Source: Paenibacillus sp. GP183 | Lineage (GTDB): Bacteria; Bacillota; Bacilli; Paenibacillales; NBRC-103111 | Assembly (NCBI RefSeq): GCF_900104695.1 | Contig: NZ_FNSW01000001.1 | Span: 1,798,001 to 1,862,000 of the forward strand | Direction: 5' to 3' | Length of the DNA stretch: 64,000 nt | In this document: positions 1 through 7,835 of the stretch, piece after piece | How the letters are laid out: each line of letters starts with the position of its first letter | How positions within the stretch are numbered: position 1 is the stretch's first letter | Program-made: the position numbers and the translations under genes | The notes under the pieces: generated by a model | The model's input: the letters and a program-made list of their open reading frames with translations, nothing else | The model's database searches: none | What the model was told of the DNA's origin: nothing

Positions 1-233
1 TCACGGTCAACTCCACCGATGGACCCGCGTACGGCGCTGCCGTTATGGCTGCCTCGGGAGTCCTCCAGCGGGATATAACCGAGCTGTGCGACGAGTGGAT
101 CCAGGTCGTCGATCGAGTAGAACCCAATCCGAAGCTTCATGCTGAGTATGAAGCCTATTATCAGATCTACCGAGGCTTGTATGGCACCTTGCAGAGCACA
201 TTTCATCAATTGCATGATTTAGCGCTACAATAA
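1..233 (+). CDS. xylB: xylulokinase, C-terminal fragment
   Basis: The reading frame is open from base 3 and enters from the left edge, so only about the last 76 residues are present. The fragment starts TVNSTDGPAYGAAVMAASG, which matches the C-terminal adenosine-binding segment of FGGY-family sugar kinases (pattern EGPAxGAAxxAxxG). It ends with the Y..Y..LY..L helix typical of xylulokinases. Xylulokinase phosphorylates D-xylulose to xylulose 5-phosphate, feeding the pentose phosphate pathway. A related FGGY kinase such as gluconokinase cannot be fully excluded from this short piece, but the wording of the tail fits XylB best. Confidence 0.75.
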   Translation, partial: TVNSTDGPAYGAAVMAASGVLQRDITELCDEWIQVVDRVEPNPKLHAEYEAYYQIYRGLYGTLQSTFHQLHDLALQ

Positions 234-287
234 TTCATGTTAAGCAGAATAGTGCTTGGCTTCTTCAGCAATCTAAACGACAAAATA

Positions 288-327
288 GGCTTTCCCTGAA
301 CCATTTACATGGTTTATTGGGAAAGCC
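288..327. terminator. hairpin terminator between xylB and glpX
   Basis: GGCTTTCCC (288-296) pairs with GGGAAAGCC (319-327), with an inner AACCA/TGGTT pair. It sits between the converging ends of xylB and glpX. T-tracts are short on both sides, so it probably serves both genes weakly. Confidence 0.6.
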
Positions 328-337
328 CCTTAAATAC

Positions 338-1318
338 CTAACACTGTTCCTTTTTATCATTCAAAAACGGTTTATTTGGCAGATAGTGAATCGATTGTAT
401 GTACCTGACCGTTTTTGTTTTGGCACGCATGACGAGGGAGTAAGTCTCTGCACGCTCACCTGACAGGTAGCGCACCCCTTTCAGGAAGCTTCCTGACGTC
501 ACGCCTGTGGCTGCGAAGATCACATCTTCATTGCCTACCATGTCTTCCATGGTCAGGACTTTATAGGGATCTTTCAGGCCCATATCTATACAGCGCTGGT
601 ATTCCTGAGCGTTGGTTGGCATCAACCTTCCCTGCAGCTCGCCATCGAGGCATTTTAGAGCCGCGGCGGCAAGTACACCTTCCGGCGCACCTCCAGAGCC
701 AACGAACAAATCAATGCCGCTTTCGGGCATTGCCGGTGCGATGGCTCCGGCCACATCACCGTCACTGAGGAATTTAATCCGCACGCCTACTTTGCGAAGA
801 GATTTAACCAGCGCATCGTGCCTATCGCGTTCCAGCAGCATGACCGTCAGCTCGCTGAGGTTTTTGTCCAACGCCTTGGCGGCAATGCCAAGCGTAACCT
901 CAATCGGATCCGTGATGCTGACTTTACCGACGAGGGACGGACCTACGGCCAGTTTCTCCATATACATATCCGGAGCATGGAGCAAATTACCTTTGTTCGC
1001 GATAGCCAGCACAGAAATGGCATTGTCCAATCCCTGGGCCACGATATTAGTTCCTTCCAGCGGATCTACGGCAACATCGACTTCAGGACCTTGCAGATTA
1101 CCTACTTGCTCCCCAATATACAGCATAGGCGCCTCGTCCATTTCGCCTTCGCCGATGACCACCGTGCCTTTGATCGATACAGAGTCAAACATCACACGCA
1201 TTGCGCCTGTTGCGGCATCATCGGCTTCGTTCTTTTTGCCTCGTCCCACCCATTTCGATGCGGCAAGCGCAGCAAGCTCGGTTACTCTGATTACCTCTAA
1301 GGCCAGTTCCCTCTCCAT
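338..1318 (-). CDS. glpX: class II fructose-1,6-bisphosphatase
   Basis: GlpX-type enzyme that hydrolyses fructose 1,6-bisphosphate to fructose 6-phosphate in gluconeogenesis. The protein starts MERELALEVIRVTELAALAA and carries the metal-binding signatures GEGEMDEAPML and DPLEGTN of the inositol-phosphatase-like fold, then FVGSGGAPEGVLAAAALKCL. I place the start at 1318, not at the in-frame ATG at 1336, because a GGGGGG tract lies just upstream of 1318 and the family begins MERELALE. That gives 326 residues, close to other GlpX proteins. It follows tal by about 60 bp on the same strand, like the tal/glpX neighbourhood of Bacillus, so the two are probably cotranscribed. Confidence 0.95.
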   Translation of the reverse strand: MERELALEVIRVTELAALAASKWVGRGKKNEADDAATGAMRVMFDSVSIKGTVVIGEGEMDEAPMLYIGEQVGNLQGPEVDVAVDPLEGTNIVAQGLDNAISVLAIANKGNLLHAPDMYMEKLAVGPSLVGKVSITDPIEVTLGIAAKALDKNLSELTVMLLERDRHDALVKSLRKVGVRIKFLSDGDVAGAIAPAMPESGIDLFVGSGGAPEGVLAAAALKCLDGELQGRLMPTNAQEYQRCIDMGLKDPYKVLTMEDMVGNEDVIFAATGVTSGSFLKGVRYLSGERAETYSLVMRAKTKTVRYIQSIHYLPNKPFLNDKKEQC

Positions 1319-1376
1319 GGTCAGCCCCCCGCGCATTCTTATTCAATTTCAACCAATTTTCCTCATCAGTCGATTT

Positions 1377-2045
1377 CTAGAATGTCTTCTGGTTGCCTTT
1401 ATTCCAATCATCCGTGAATTTTTGAATACCTGCATCGGTAAGCGGATGCTTCATCATGTTTTCAATGACTTTGAAGGGCACAGTTGCAATATGCGCTCCG
1501 AGCAGCGCGGCTTCAATAACATGCGCAGAATGGCGTACACTTGCTGAAATAATTTGTGATTCAATGCCATGCACCTGGAAAATTTGGCTGATTTCCTGAA
1601 TCAGATTCATGCCGACCTGGTTAATATCGTCCAATCTGCCGATGAAAGGCGATACGTATGTTGCTCCGGCACGAGCTGCAAGCAGAGCTTGCGTCGATGA
1701 GAAGATCAAAGTCACATTCGTTTTGATCCCCATGGACGAGAAGATTTTGGTTGCTTTAAGCCCTTCTGCCGTCATTGGAACCTTAACGACGATACCTTGT
1801 CCGAGCGAAGCAAGCTTCTTTCCTTGCTCCACCATCTCTGGTGCCTCTAATGCAACTACCTCCGCACTAATGGGAATGTTGCCCACAATTGAAATGACTT
1901 CTTTCAGCGTTTCAAAAAAATCTCTTCCCTCTTTTGTTATCAAAGATGGATTGGTCGTGATTCCTGAGATGACTCCCAAATCGAAGGCTTGCTGAATCTC
2001 GCTTACATTGGCCGTATCAATAAATAGCTTCACTGTTCCCACCAT
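1377..2045 (-). CDS. tal: transaldolase (small TalC/Fsa-type)
   Basis: About 220-residue class I aldolase of the transaldolase / fructose-6-phosphate aldolase subfamily. It begins [19 protein letters not shown] and has [14 protein letters not shown], the Schiff-base lysine strand [13 protein letters not shown], and the C-terminal [18 protein letters not shown]. It moves a dihydroxyacetone unit between sugar phosphates in the non-oxidative pentose phosphate pathway. The likely start is ATG at 2045 or the nearby GTG before KLFID. It lies just downstream of a probable 6S RNA gene and upstream of glpX. Confidence 0.92.
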   Translation of the reverse strand: MVGTVKLFIDTANVSEIQQAFDLGVISGITTNPSLITKEGRDFFETLKEVISIVGNIPISAEVVALEAPEMVEQGKKLASLGQGIVVKVPMTAEGLKATKIFSSMGIKTNVTLIFSSTQALLAARAGATYVSPFIGRLDDINQVGMNLIQEISQIFQVHGIESQIISASVRHSAHVIEAALLGAHIATVPFKVIENMMKHPLTDAGIQKFTDDWNKGNQKTF

Positions 2046-2122
2046 CGCTTTCCTTTATTTTTTCACTATTACCTTATCAAATCTGAGGGCAAAGCACAAA
2101 TTTTTGAAAATCCAAAAAGCAC

Positions 2123-2313
2123 AAAAAAAACCCGCAAATGCCGTCCGATTTTCGCGTTTCAAACCCGCTCTCGCAGGTGGGTGTCCGCAAAACTGCTTTT
2201 GAAGTCCCTTTTTGGGGGCATGTCAGCGGCAGTTCAATGTAGGTCTCCCTAGAAACAGTCATTGGTTCAAAACAACTTAAAATCGTAACGTACATCGCAG
2301 GATTTAATTGTGT
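2123..2313 (-). ncRNA. ssrS: probable 6S RNA
   Basis: A stretch of about 190 nt with its own sigma-A promoter and an eight-T end. The ends pair in a long interrupted stem: 5' CCTGCGA-TGT with GCATTTGCGGG, then CGT/ACG, then CGATTTT/AAAATCG. Next come GTTT/AAAC and AACC/GGTT around a TG/TG internal loop. The 3' side of the open bubble has a small hairpin ACCTGC-GAGA-GCGGGT. Closing stem, large bubble and 3' hairpin match 6S RNA, which mimics an open promoter and binds the sigma-70/sigma-A holoenzyme. Pieces of the 3' half (CACCT..GGGTT and CGGACGGCAT) also resemble E. coli 6S. I could not run a covariance search. A 72-codon ORF across it has no ribosome site and is not credible. Confidence 0.8.
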
Positions 2314-2319
2314 TCCTTT

Positions 2320-2348
2320 ATTATATGCCTCTGGAATTGCTTTTTCAA
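2320..2348 (-). promoter_or_regulatory. sigma-A promoter of the 6S-like RNA
   Basis: On the minus strand TTGAAA (2348-2343), a 17-bp spacer and a perfect TATAAT (2325-2320). Transcription would start near 2313. Confidence 0.8.
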
Positions 2349-2363
2349 CTGGAAGGTTCTGCG

Positions 2364-3140
2364 CTAATCTTTTGGCTGTTCATCGGTATCCGGCAGCTTA
2401 GCTGCTTCCGCTTCCTCTTCACGAAGACGATTCTTTTCTTCAAGCTGCTCTTGCTTGGTTTGGAGCCTTTGAAAGCTGCGGTGAAATTGCCAAAAGGAAA
2501 ATGCAGCCATCAAGCTTCCCATAAAGAATGGAATCAGGAATGTGAATTTGAACAAACTGACGTACAAAATGACACCATTGCATATGATCAGCACTACGGA
2601 ATTAATCGGATTGCCGATCGTAATCAAAATCGAATTTTTGATAATTTGAAAAATCTTCATATGCAGATGGACCATGATCGAGAAAAAATTGAACATGGAA
2701 GCCGTGATAATAAAAGTGAAGGCAATGAAAAGGACGGAAAGCAGGCGCAGGGTGCCGGTTTGTCCCATATAAAAGTGATAGTTGACATAAATAATTACAA
2801 AAATAATCACAAAAAGCAATCCGCCAATCATGCTCTGCACATAATTTTCCTTATATCCTCGAAAGAATGTCTTCAGGAGTGGCACATCCCCATCGCCAGT
2901 CACCCATTTTCTGGCTACTGTAAACATGGCTGCGGTCGCCGGGAACAAGGTGAATGGTGCCAAAACGGCCAGGAACGGCAAGCTTGATAACAAGGCCCCT
3001 TCCACAGGACTCGTTAAACTGAGCAATCCCAACAGAAACACAGGTATTGAACAAATGATCCAAAGCAAGTTGATCACAGATAACCGCATGATCCACTCCG
3101 AAATTCGGTAAAAACCGCCCATTACACCCTTAAACTCCAA
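2364..3140 (-). CDS. YesL-family (DUF624) membrane protein
   Basis: 258-residue integral membrane protein. It starts MEFKGVMGGFYRISEWIMRL and has about five hydrophobic segments (LLWIICSIPVFLLGLL; LPFLAVLAPFTLFPATAAMF; MIGGLLFVIIFVIIYV; LLSVLFIAFTFIITASMFNFF; ICNGVILYVSLFKFTFLIPF) and a charged, Glu/Arg-rich tail. This is the DUF624 pattern of B. subtilis YesL, a family often found next to carbohydrate ABC transporters but of unknown function. No transporter is adjacent here. Start is TTG at 3140 with GGGGAGGA upstream. It is on its own between 6S RNA and the cshA terminator. Confidence 0.85.
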   Translation of the reverse strand: MEFKGVMGGFYRISEWIMRLSVINLLWIICSIPVFLLGLLSLTSPVEGALLSSLPFLAVLAPFTLFPATAAMFTVARKWVTGDGDVPLLKTFFRGYKENYVQSMIGGLLFVIIFVIIYVNYHFYMGQTGTLRLLSVLFIAFTFIITASMFNFFSIMVHLHMKIFQIIKNSILITIGNPINSVVLIICNGVILYVSLFKFTFLIPFFMGSLMAAFSFWQFHRSFQRLQTKQEQLEEKNRLREEEAEAAKLPDTDEQPKD

Positions 3141-3271
3141 AGCTGTATCCTCCCCAAATGTAAACTATCCATTATTATAGCTTATTTTGTTAATGATAGG
3201 TAGCATGCTTGCTTTGGAGCAAATCCGTTGAAAGGATGCAATATGGGCATCCAGTCCGTATGAACAGTACT

Positions 3272-3317
3272 AAAAAGACCATCCCTCAAGTAAAATTATA
3301 CCTGGTGGATGGTCTTT
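3272..3317 (-). terminator. rho-independent terminator of cshA
   Basis: GACCATCC (3277-3284) pairs with GGATGGTC (3307-3314). On the minus strand the stem is followed by CTTTTTAG. It lies directly after the helicase stop codon. Confidence 0.8.
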
Positions 3318-3324
3318 GCATCAA

Positions 3325-4941
3325 TTATGAATTGTTCGTGGTTTTCGAACGGTCACGGCTGCCGCTTCCGTAGTCGCGCTCTCTGGGTGAGGAACTGCGT
3401 CCCTCACTGCTGCTGTTGCCGCGATAACTGCTGCCGCTGCTTCCGTCTCTAGGGCCATAGTTACTTCCGTCTTTACGTGGATAACGGGAGTTCGAGCCTG
3501 AGCTCGAGCCGTAACCCCCGCCTGGACGGTCGTTTCTGCGATCTCCACCGGAGCTGCCGCCGGAACCATATCCGCCAACGCGTCTGCCGGAGCTGCGCAC
3601 GTCGAATTTTTTCTTTCTTGCGCGCATTGGCTCTTCAGGTGTAAGCTCAATTTCAATTTCCTTCTTCTCACCTGTGAGGAGCTTGAGTGCTGCGGCAATA
3701 AGGTTTACGGAATCATACTGCTCAAGCAATTGAATGGCAACGCCTTTAAATTCTCCGTATGCATCGGATTGCATGGCGTCAAGAATGCGTTCAGCTGTCA
3801 TTTTTTGCTTGCCTTCAATGGCTTCTGCAATACTCGGCAAAGGTTTTTTGTTGATTTTATGGCGTGTTACCTTTTCAATCAAATGCAAATGGTCGATCTC
3901 TCTTGGAGTCACGAATGTCCAGGCTGTTCCTTCTTTACCAGCGCGTCCGGTACGGCCAATACGGTGGACGTAGCTTTCAGGATCCTGAGGTAAATCGAAA
4001 TTGATAACGTGTGTAACGCCGGATACATCGAGTCCCCTAGCTGCAACATCTGTTGCTACCAACACATCGATGCTGCCGTCACGGAATTTTCTCATGACAT
4101 TATCACGCTGATTTTGTGATAAATCCCCGTGCAAGCCTTCAGCCGCGTAGCCTCTTTTTTGCAGGGCTTCAGCAAGCTCATCCACCCGGCGCTTTGTGCG
4201 GCCGAAAATAATGGCCAAATCAGGAGATTCCATATCAATCAAACGGCTAAGCGCTTCAAATTTCTGTCTTTCATTCAGCTCAATGTAAGCTTGATCGATC
4301 AGCGGAGCGCTAACTTGCTTTGGGATAACCGAGATATGCTCAGGGTTACGCAAGAACTGTTGAGCAAGCTTTTGAATGTTTGATGGCATCGTTGCCGAGA
4401 AAAGCATGGTGTGACGCTCTGCAGGAACCAGCTTCAAAATGGACTGGATATCATCCATGAAGCCCATGTCCAGCATTTCGTCCGCTTCATCCAATACGAC
4501 GGTTTGCACATCATCCAGTTTGATTGTTTTACGGTTGATATGATCAAGCAATCGTCCAGGTGTACCAATAATAATTTGCGGCTTTTTCTTCAGCGCACGG
4601 ATTTGTTTGACGATATCCTGGCCGCCATAAATCGGTAAAGAGCGGATGCCTTTGAAGCGTCCCAGCTTCCCGATCTCTTCTGCAACCTGAATGGCAAGCT
4701 CTCTCGTTGGGCACATAATTAAGGCTACGATACGTTCTTCCTGAATGGCAATCTTGTGAATCAGCGGGACTCCGAATGCTGCTGTCTTACCGGTTCCTGT
4801 CTGTGCTTGACCAATTAAATCGCGGCCTTCCATCGCTAGCGGTATGGTTTTTTCCTGAATCGGTGTGGATTCCTCAAATCCCATCTCCGTAATGGCACGC
4901 AAAATTTTCGGTTCTAATCCAAACTCTTGAAATGTTTTCAA
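3325..4941 (-). CDS. cshA: DEAD-box ATP-dependent RNA helicase, CshA-like
   Basis: RNA helicase for RNA unwinding, cold adaptation, ribosome assembly and mRNA decay. All family motifs are present: Q motif FQEFGL..GFEESTPIQ, Walker A AQTGTGKT, motif Ib TPGRLLDH, DEAD box VLDEADEMLD, SAT, and motif VI HRIGRTGRAG. The core (about 380 residues) is followed by a dimer/RNA-binding region and a roughly 90-residue Gly/Ser/Arg-rich tail with RGG-like character, as in CshA. I place the start at TTG 4941 (MKTFQEFGL) because AAGGAG lies 10 bp upstream, while the TTG at 4950 almost touches that site. A leader of about 150 nt precedes it, as is common for cold-induced helicases. Confidence 0.93.
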   Translation of the reverse strand: MKTFQEFGLEPKILRAITEMGFEESTPIQEKTIPLAMEGRDLIGQAQTGTGKTAAFGVPLIHKIAIQEERIVALIMCPTRELAIQVAEEIGKLGRFKGIRSLPIYGGQDIVKQIRALKKKPQIIIGTPGRLLDHINRKTIKLDDVQTVVLDEADEMLDMGFMDDIQSILKLVPAERHTMLFSATMPSNIQKLAQQFLRNPEHISVIPKQVSAPLIDQAYIELNERQKFEALSRLIDMESPDLAIIFGRTKRRVDELAEALQKRGYAAEGLHGDLSQNQRDNVMRKFRDGSIDVLVATDVAARGLDVSGVTHVINFDLPQDPESYVHRIGRTGRAGKEGTAWTFVTPREIDHLHLIEKVTRHKINKKPLPSIAEAIEGKQKMTAERILDAMQSDAYGEFKGVAIQLLEQYDSVNLIAAALKLLTGEKKEIEIELTPEEPMRARKKKFDVRSSGRRVGGYGSGGSSGGDRRNDRPGGGYGSSSGSNSRYPRKDGSNYGPRDGSSGSSYRGNSSSEGRSSSPRERDYGSGSRDRSKTTNNS

Positions 4942-5102
4942 TCTGTCCAATCTCCTTTTGTACAGGGCAGGCTAATGCCTTGTGTCTTTTTTACCCTTAA
5001 GTACGACATGCTATCCGTTTCCATAGTATTCCTTGTGGAATAGTCTTTCGATTCACAAAAATCACATTGATCCAAACGGCCGTTCTTAAGAATATCTTGA
5101 AT

Positions 5103-5111
5103 ATTATAGCA
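5103..5111 (-). promoter_or_regulatory. extended -10 promoter of cshA
   Basis: Minus-strand TGCTATAAT, an extended -10 with a perfect TATAAT. No good -35 box is seen. It leaves a 5' leader of about 150 nt before the helicase start. Confidence 0.55.
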
Positions 5112-5223
5112 CAACTACCCTATACAATTCCAGTCAATCGCTCATTCTAATTGCGAAACCTAACGCATTGCCTTAACGTATAACAAGTAAGTAAACTAAT
5201 ATCGGATTAGAGGAGCGTTTACC

Positions 5224-5757
5224 ATGTCTATCTTTAAACGTGTAGGTTCAATTCTGCGGAGTAACAAGGAAGTGCCTCAGTCAGCGCCAAGCAATCCGCT
5301 TGAAGATTCTGTTGTAGGGGACATTGTAACGGTCGATCTTGAAGAATATGTGATTTCAGGGAAAGTTATATACTTTGACCGCGGTTTTGCCCCGCACAGA
5401 TATGCTTATTATTTGCAAAGCGGCAAAAATATTCAATGCCTAATAGTGGAAAAAGGACGCACCTACGACTGCTTCATCTGCAGCTTTGTGGAAGGCGCAC
5501 TTGACGATCCCAATGACGTGCCGTCTCGTCTGGAAATGGATGGTGAAGTTACCTTTGAACTTGAGCACCATCGCAGCGATGTGACCAAGGCCGAGGGCAA
5601 TACGGATTTCCGCGCAGGCGATGATGTGTTATTTTGGCGTTATTTTGGTCCGGATCAACGATTCTTCTTCCTTCAATGGCAGGATGGCAAATTTGTAGCC
5701 ATGGAGGGCACACGAACACCTGGCAATCAGATTAAATTTTTAAAATCGACACGATAA
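5224..5757 (+). CDS. DUF4178-like protein
   Basis: 177-residue soluble protein. After a basic N-terminus (MSIFKRVGSILRSNK) comes VGDIVTVDLEEYVISGKVIYFDRGFAPHRY, resembling the start of DUF4178 (a small beta-rich domain of unknown function). There is no signal peptide or membrane segment. The start follows GAGGAGCG. The next gene, a DUF4247-like lipoprotein, begins 42 bp later. DUF4178 and DUF4247 genes often cluster with DUF350 and spermidine-synthase-like genes in Bacillota and actinobacteria; only these two are present here. The assignment is from pattern memory and moderately certain. Confidence 0.65.
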   Translation: MSIFKRVGSILRSNKEVPQSAPSNPLEDSVVGDIVTVDLEEYVISGKVIYFDRGFAPHRYAYYLQSGKNIQCLIVEKGRTYDCFICSFVEGALDDPNDVPSRLEMDGEVTFELEHHRSDVTKAEGNTDFRAGDDVLFWRYFGPDQRFFFLQWQDGKFVAMEGTRTPGNQIKFLKSTR

Positions 5758-5799
5758 TTTTCGAATAGGCTCATACAGCATGAAAGGAGGGCATCGATA

Positions 5800-6510
5800 G
5801 TGAAAAAATGGACATCATGGGTGGCGCTCGTTGTCGTGTTTGCCCTTCTGACTGCGTGCGGTGATGCCGGCAACTATGTTAAACAAACTTATCCCCTGGT
5901 AAGCGCAGACGGAAATGGAAGCAACCTTTCGAAGGTCTACTCAGCCCAAGGCAAAACGGTTCCGGTTGTTGCCAATGAGTTGGCCCAGAAAGAGCCCCCA
6001 AAGGAAAAAAGTAAAGAATCCTTGGATCAAATGTTCCTGCTCTACTCAGATAAAGTGATCAATATTCAGAAGGATCCCAAGGACAGCAACAATACTCTCG
6101 TTGAAGTTGACAGTGTTCAATACGCAAAGGAGCATTATGATTCATCCTTCCTTCAAGGATTCTTGGCAGCATCCCTCTTACAGTCGGTGATGGGTGGAGG
6201 CTGGTTCGGAAACCATCGCGGGAACGATTATAGAGGCTATACTCAGACCCCGACTTATAGGAGCAGCGATTCCACGCAAACAGTTGCACCAACGGTGAAG
6301 AAAGATACACCCAGTACATCAGATCGAACCGGTACCTTCTCAACCGGAAAAAAATCCGCCACCTCGAACAGCAACATAGGTTCAAACAGCTCCGGCAGCG
6401 ACTCTACATCCAGAAAAAATGACGGATCGACTATAAATCGTGTAACGAAACCATCCAGCAGTAAGCCCGCAACAAGCAGCCGGTCAGGATCATTCAGCCG
6501 GCGCAAATAG
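5800..6510 (+). CDS. DUF4247-like lipoprotein
   Basis: 236 residues starting at GTG 5800 behind AAAGGAGGG. The N-terminus is a lipoprotein signal (MKKWTSWVALVVVFALLTACGD, cysteine in a lipobox). The mature part has the DUF4247 pattern (NYVKQTYPLVSA, VANELAQKEPPKE, MFLLYSDKVINIQKDP, LVEVDSVQYAKEHYD). The last 90 residues are a Ser/Thr/Gly-rich low-complexity tail ending SRSGSFSRRK. It is probably anchored on the outer face of the membrane; its function is unknown. It forms a pair with the upstream gene. An insertion sequence starts 15 bp after its stop codon, separating it from what looks like its terminator at 7704. Confidence 0.72.
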   Translation: MKKWTSWVALVVVFALLTACGDAGNYVKQTYPLVSADGNGSNLSKVYSAQGKTVPVVANELAQKEPPKEKSKESLDQMFLLYSDKVINIQKDPKDSNNTLVEVDSVQYAKEHYDSSFLQGFLAASLLQSVMGGGWFGNHRGNDYRGYTQTPTYRSSDSTQTVAPTVKKDTPSTSDRTGTFSTGKKSATSNSNIGSNSSGSDSTSRKNDGSTINRVTKPSSSKPATSSRSGSFSRRK

Positions 6511-6615
6511 TTTCGTTTATTCATCTATATAAGTTGAACTAGACACTTTCCTTTTCTAATTGAAAGGATTTCTACCCATCAACCGTCGAATAAGTGAAGA
6601 CCACTTAATGGACGG

Positions 6616-7146
6616 GTGATGACGATGGAAGCAGTTAAGTTACAGGAAGTTGAGAAACGGTTAAAACAAGAAAAGAACCGTCGAATGTTCGAGCGATACC
6701 AGACAGTTCGCTTACATTTACTGGGGCATGACAAGCAGCAAATTGCCACAATCATCGGGAGGTCGGAGCGTACGGTAAGAACGTATTTACAGCAATATCA
6801 CGAATCCGGTTTAGATGGATTACAGATGAATTTCTCCCCTGGTCGCCGTGAGCGAATTACTAAAGAGCAGCAAGTGAAGCTTAAGAAGACAATCATAGAA
6901 TCACTTCCTCATGAGGTTGGATTTACGGCAAAATTCAACTGGACGCTTCAACTGATCGGCGAGTATATCAAACGTGAGTTTGGCGAAAGTTACTCCATCC
7001 GGGGTGTGTCCAAGTTGATGCACCGTCTTGATATGAGCTATACCAAACCAACCTATACCTTAGCGGCAGCTGACGAAGAGAAGCAAAAAGAGTTTGTCGA
7101 AACAACCTTCCCAAGGTTAAAAAAATTACGAGAATGGCGAAATTGA
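6616..7146 (+). CDS. IS630 transposase ORF A (DNA-binding part)
   Basis: N-terminal half of the transposase: helix-turn-helix (KQQIATIIGRSERTVRTYLQQY), then a second winged-helix part (WTLQLIGEYIKREFG, YSIRGVSKLMHRLDMSY). The ATG at 6625 is a better start than GTG 6616, given GGGTGA just upstream. It ends at TGA 7144-7146. Just before this, a run of seven A (7119-7125) is where the reading could move into the frame of ORF B, which is open from 7121. Continuous reading of the two parts needs a net +1 shift. Confidence 0.88.
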   Translation: MMTMEAVKLQEVEKRLKQEKNRRMFERYQTVRLHLLGHDKQQIATIIGRSERTVRTYLQQYHESGLDGLQMNFSPGRRERITKEQQVKLKKTIIESLPHEVGFTAKFNWTLQLIGEYIKREFGESYSIRGVSKLMHRLDMSYTKPTYTLAAADEEKQKEFVETTFPRLKKLREWRN

Positions 7147-7153
7147 TCATTTA

Positions 7154-7687
7154 TTGTTTGAAGATGAAGCCATGATCCGTGATTATCAAGCTCTTCAACG
7201 CACCTGGTTTGCTAAAGGCAAACAGCGAATCATAAAAACCACAGGCAAACATCGAGGCGTAAAGCTGTTTTCTACAGTTGATTACGGCACAGGCCAAATC
7301 GTATGGCAGGAAGATGAGGAATATACAGCTGAAAAGTTTCTGGTGTTTCTGCATCGAGTCGTTGATGCTTACCCCAAAGGCAAAATAACAATGGTATTGG
7401 ACAATGCTCGAGCTCACCACGCAAAATTGCTTGAACCATTTTTTAAGGAGCAGCAAGGTCGGCTTAAACTTGTTTTTCTTCCTCCGTACAGCCCAGAACT
7501 TAATATCGTCGAGGGATTATGGAAATGGTTAAAGTCGGATGTGATTAATAATGTCTTCTATCACACCGTCGTCGAAATACGAGGAAACGTACATTCCTTC
7601 ATGGAACAAATCATGAAAGATCCCTTAAACATCATCGATCGTCTATGCATTAGGATGGAATCAGGGGAGCTACCGGAAAACCAATAG
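7154..7687 (+). CDS. IS630 transposase ORF B (DDE catalytic part)
   Basis: C-terminal catalytic half with the IS630 DDE pattern: LFEDEAMIRDYQ (first acid), MVLDNARAHHAK (second), and LPPYSPELNIVEGLWKWLK (third acid E). The frame is open upstream to 7121 (KNYENGEIDHLLFEDEA), so TTG 7154 is probably not a real start; the part is more likely made as an ORF A-B fusion. The stop overlaps the right terminal repeat. Confidence 0.88.
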   Translation: MFEDEAMIRDYQALQRTWFAKGKQRIIKTTGKHRGVKLFSTVDYGTGQIVWQEDEEYTAEKFLVFLHRVVDAYPKGKITMVLDNARAHHAKLLEPFFKEQQGRLKLVFLPPYSPELNIVEGLWKWLKSDVINNVFYHTVVEIRGNVHSFMEQIMKDPLNIIDRLCIRMESGELPENQ

Positions 7688-7703
7688 TTCAACTTATATA
7701 AAA

Positions 7704-7731
7704 GCCAAGGAGCTATGCCCTTGGCTTTTTT
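7704..7731 (+). terminator. terminator stranded downstream of the IS
   Basis: GCCAAGG (7704-7710) pairs with CCTTGGC (7719-7725), followed by TTTTTT. It starts 4 bp outside the right IS end. It probably terminated the DUF4178/DUF4247 operon before the insertion. Confidence 0.75.
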
Positions 7732-7835
7732 GCTTCCTGTAAAATTAAATGAACACCGGTCAATTCATCATTGCAGTTTTTGCAGGATGAATTATACTGA
7801 CAATATGCTGCATACTACGTTTTGAGGTGAGACTT

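Larger units (their letters stand above)
6526..7700 (+). mobile_element. IS630-family insertion sequence
   Basis: About 1.17 kb with perfect 16-bp terminal inverted repeats: TATATAAGTTGAACTA at 6526-6541 and its complement at 7685-7700. The outermost TA at each end is the expected IS630/Tc1 target duplication. It holds two ORFs that together form one IS630 transposase with a winged-helix N-terminus and DDE domain. It is inserted between the DUF4247 gene and a terminator hairpin. Confidence 0.92.

Noticed and set aside
612-1547. A 311-codon ORF on the plus strand across glpX
   Set aside because: It is the antisense shadow of glpX, with Ser/Pro-rich text, no ribosome site and no family signal, and it runs through the 3' end of tal.
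2077-2295. A 72-codon minus-strand ORF upstream of tal
   Set aside because: It lies wholly in the 6S-like RNA, has no ribosome site, and its end is the terminator T-run.
3234-3252. GGATGC/GCATCC palindrome near the cshA terminator as a fourth array
   Set aside because: Only one palindrome, with a 7-nt loop and no neighbours at 52 or 62 bp.
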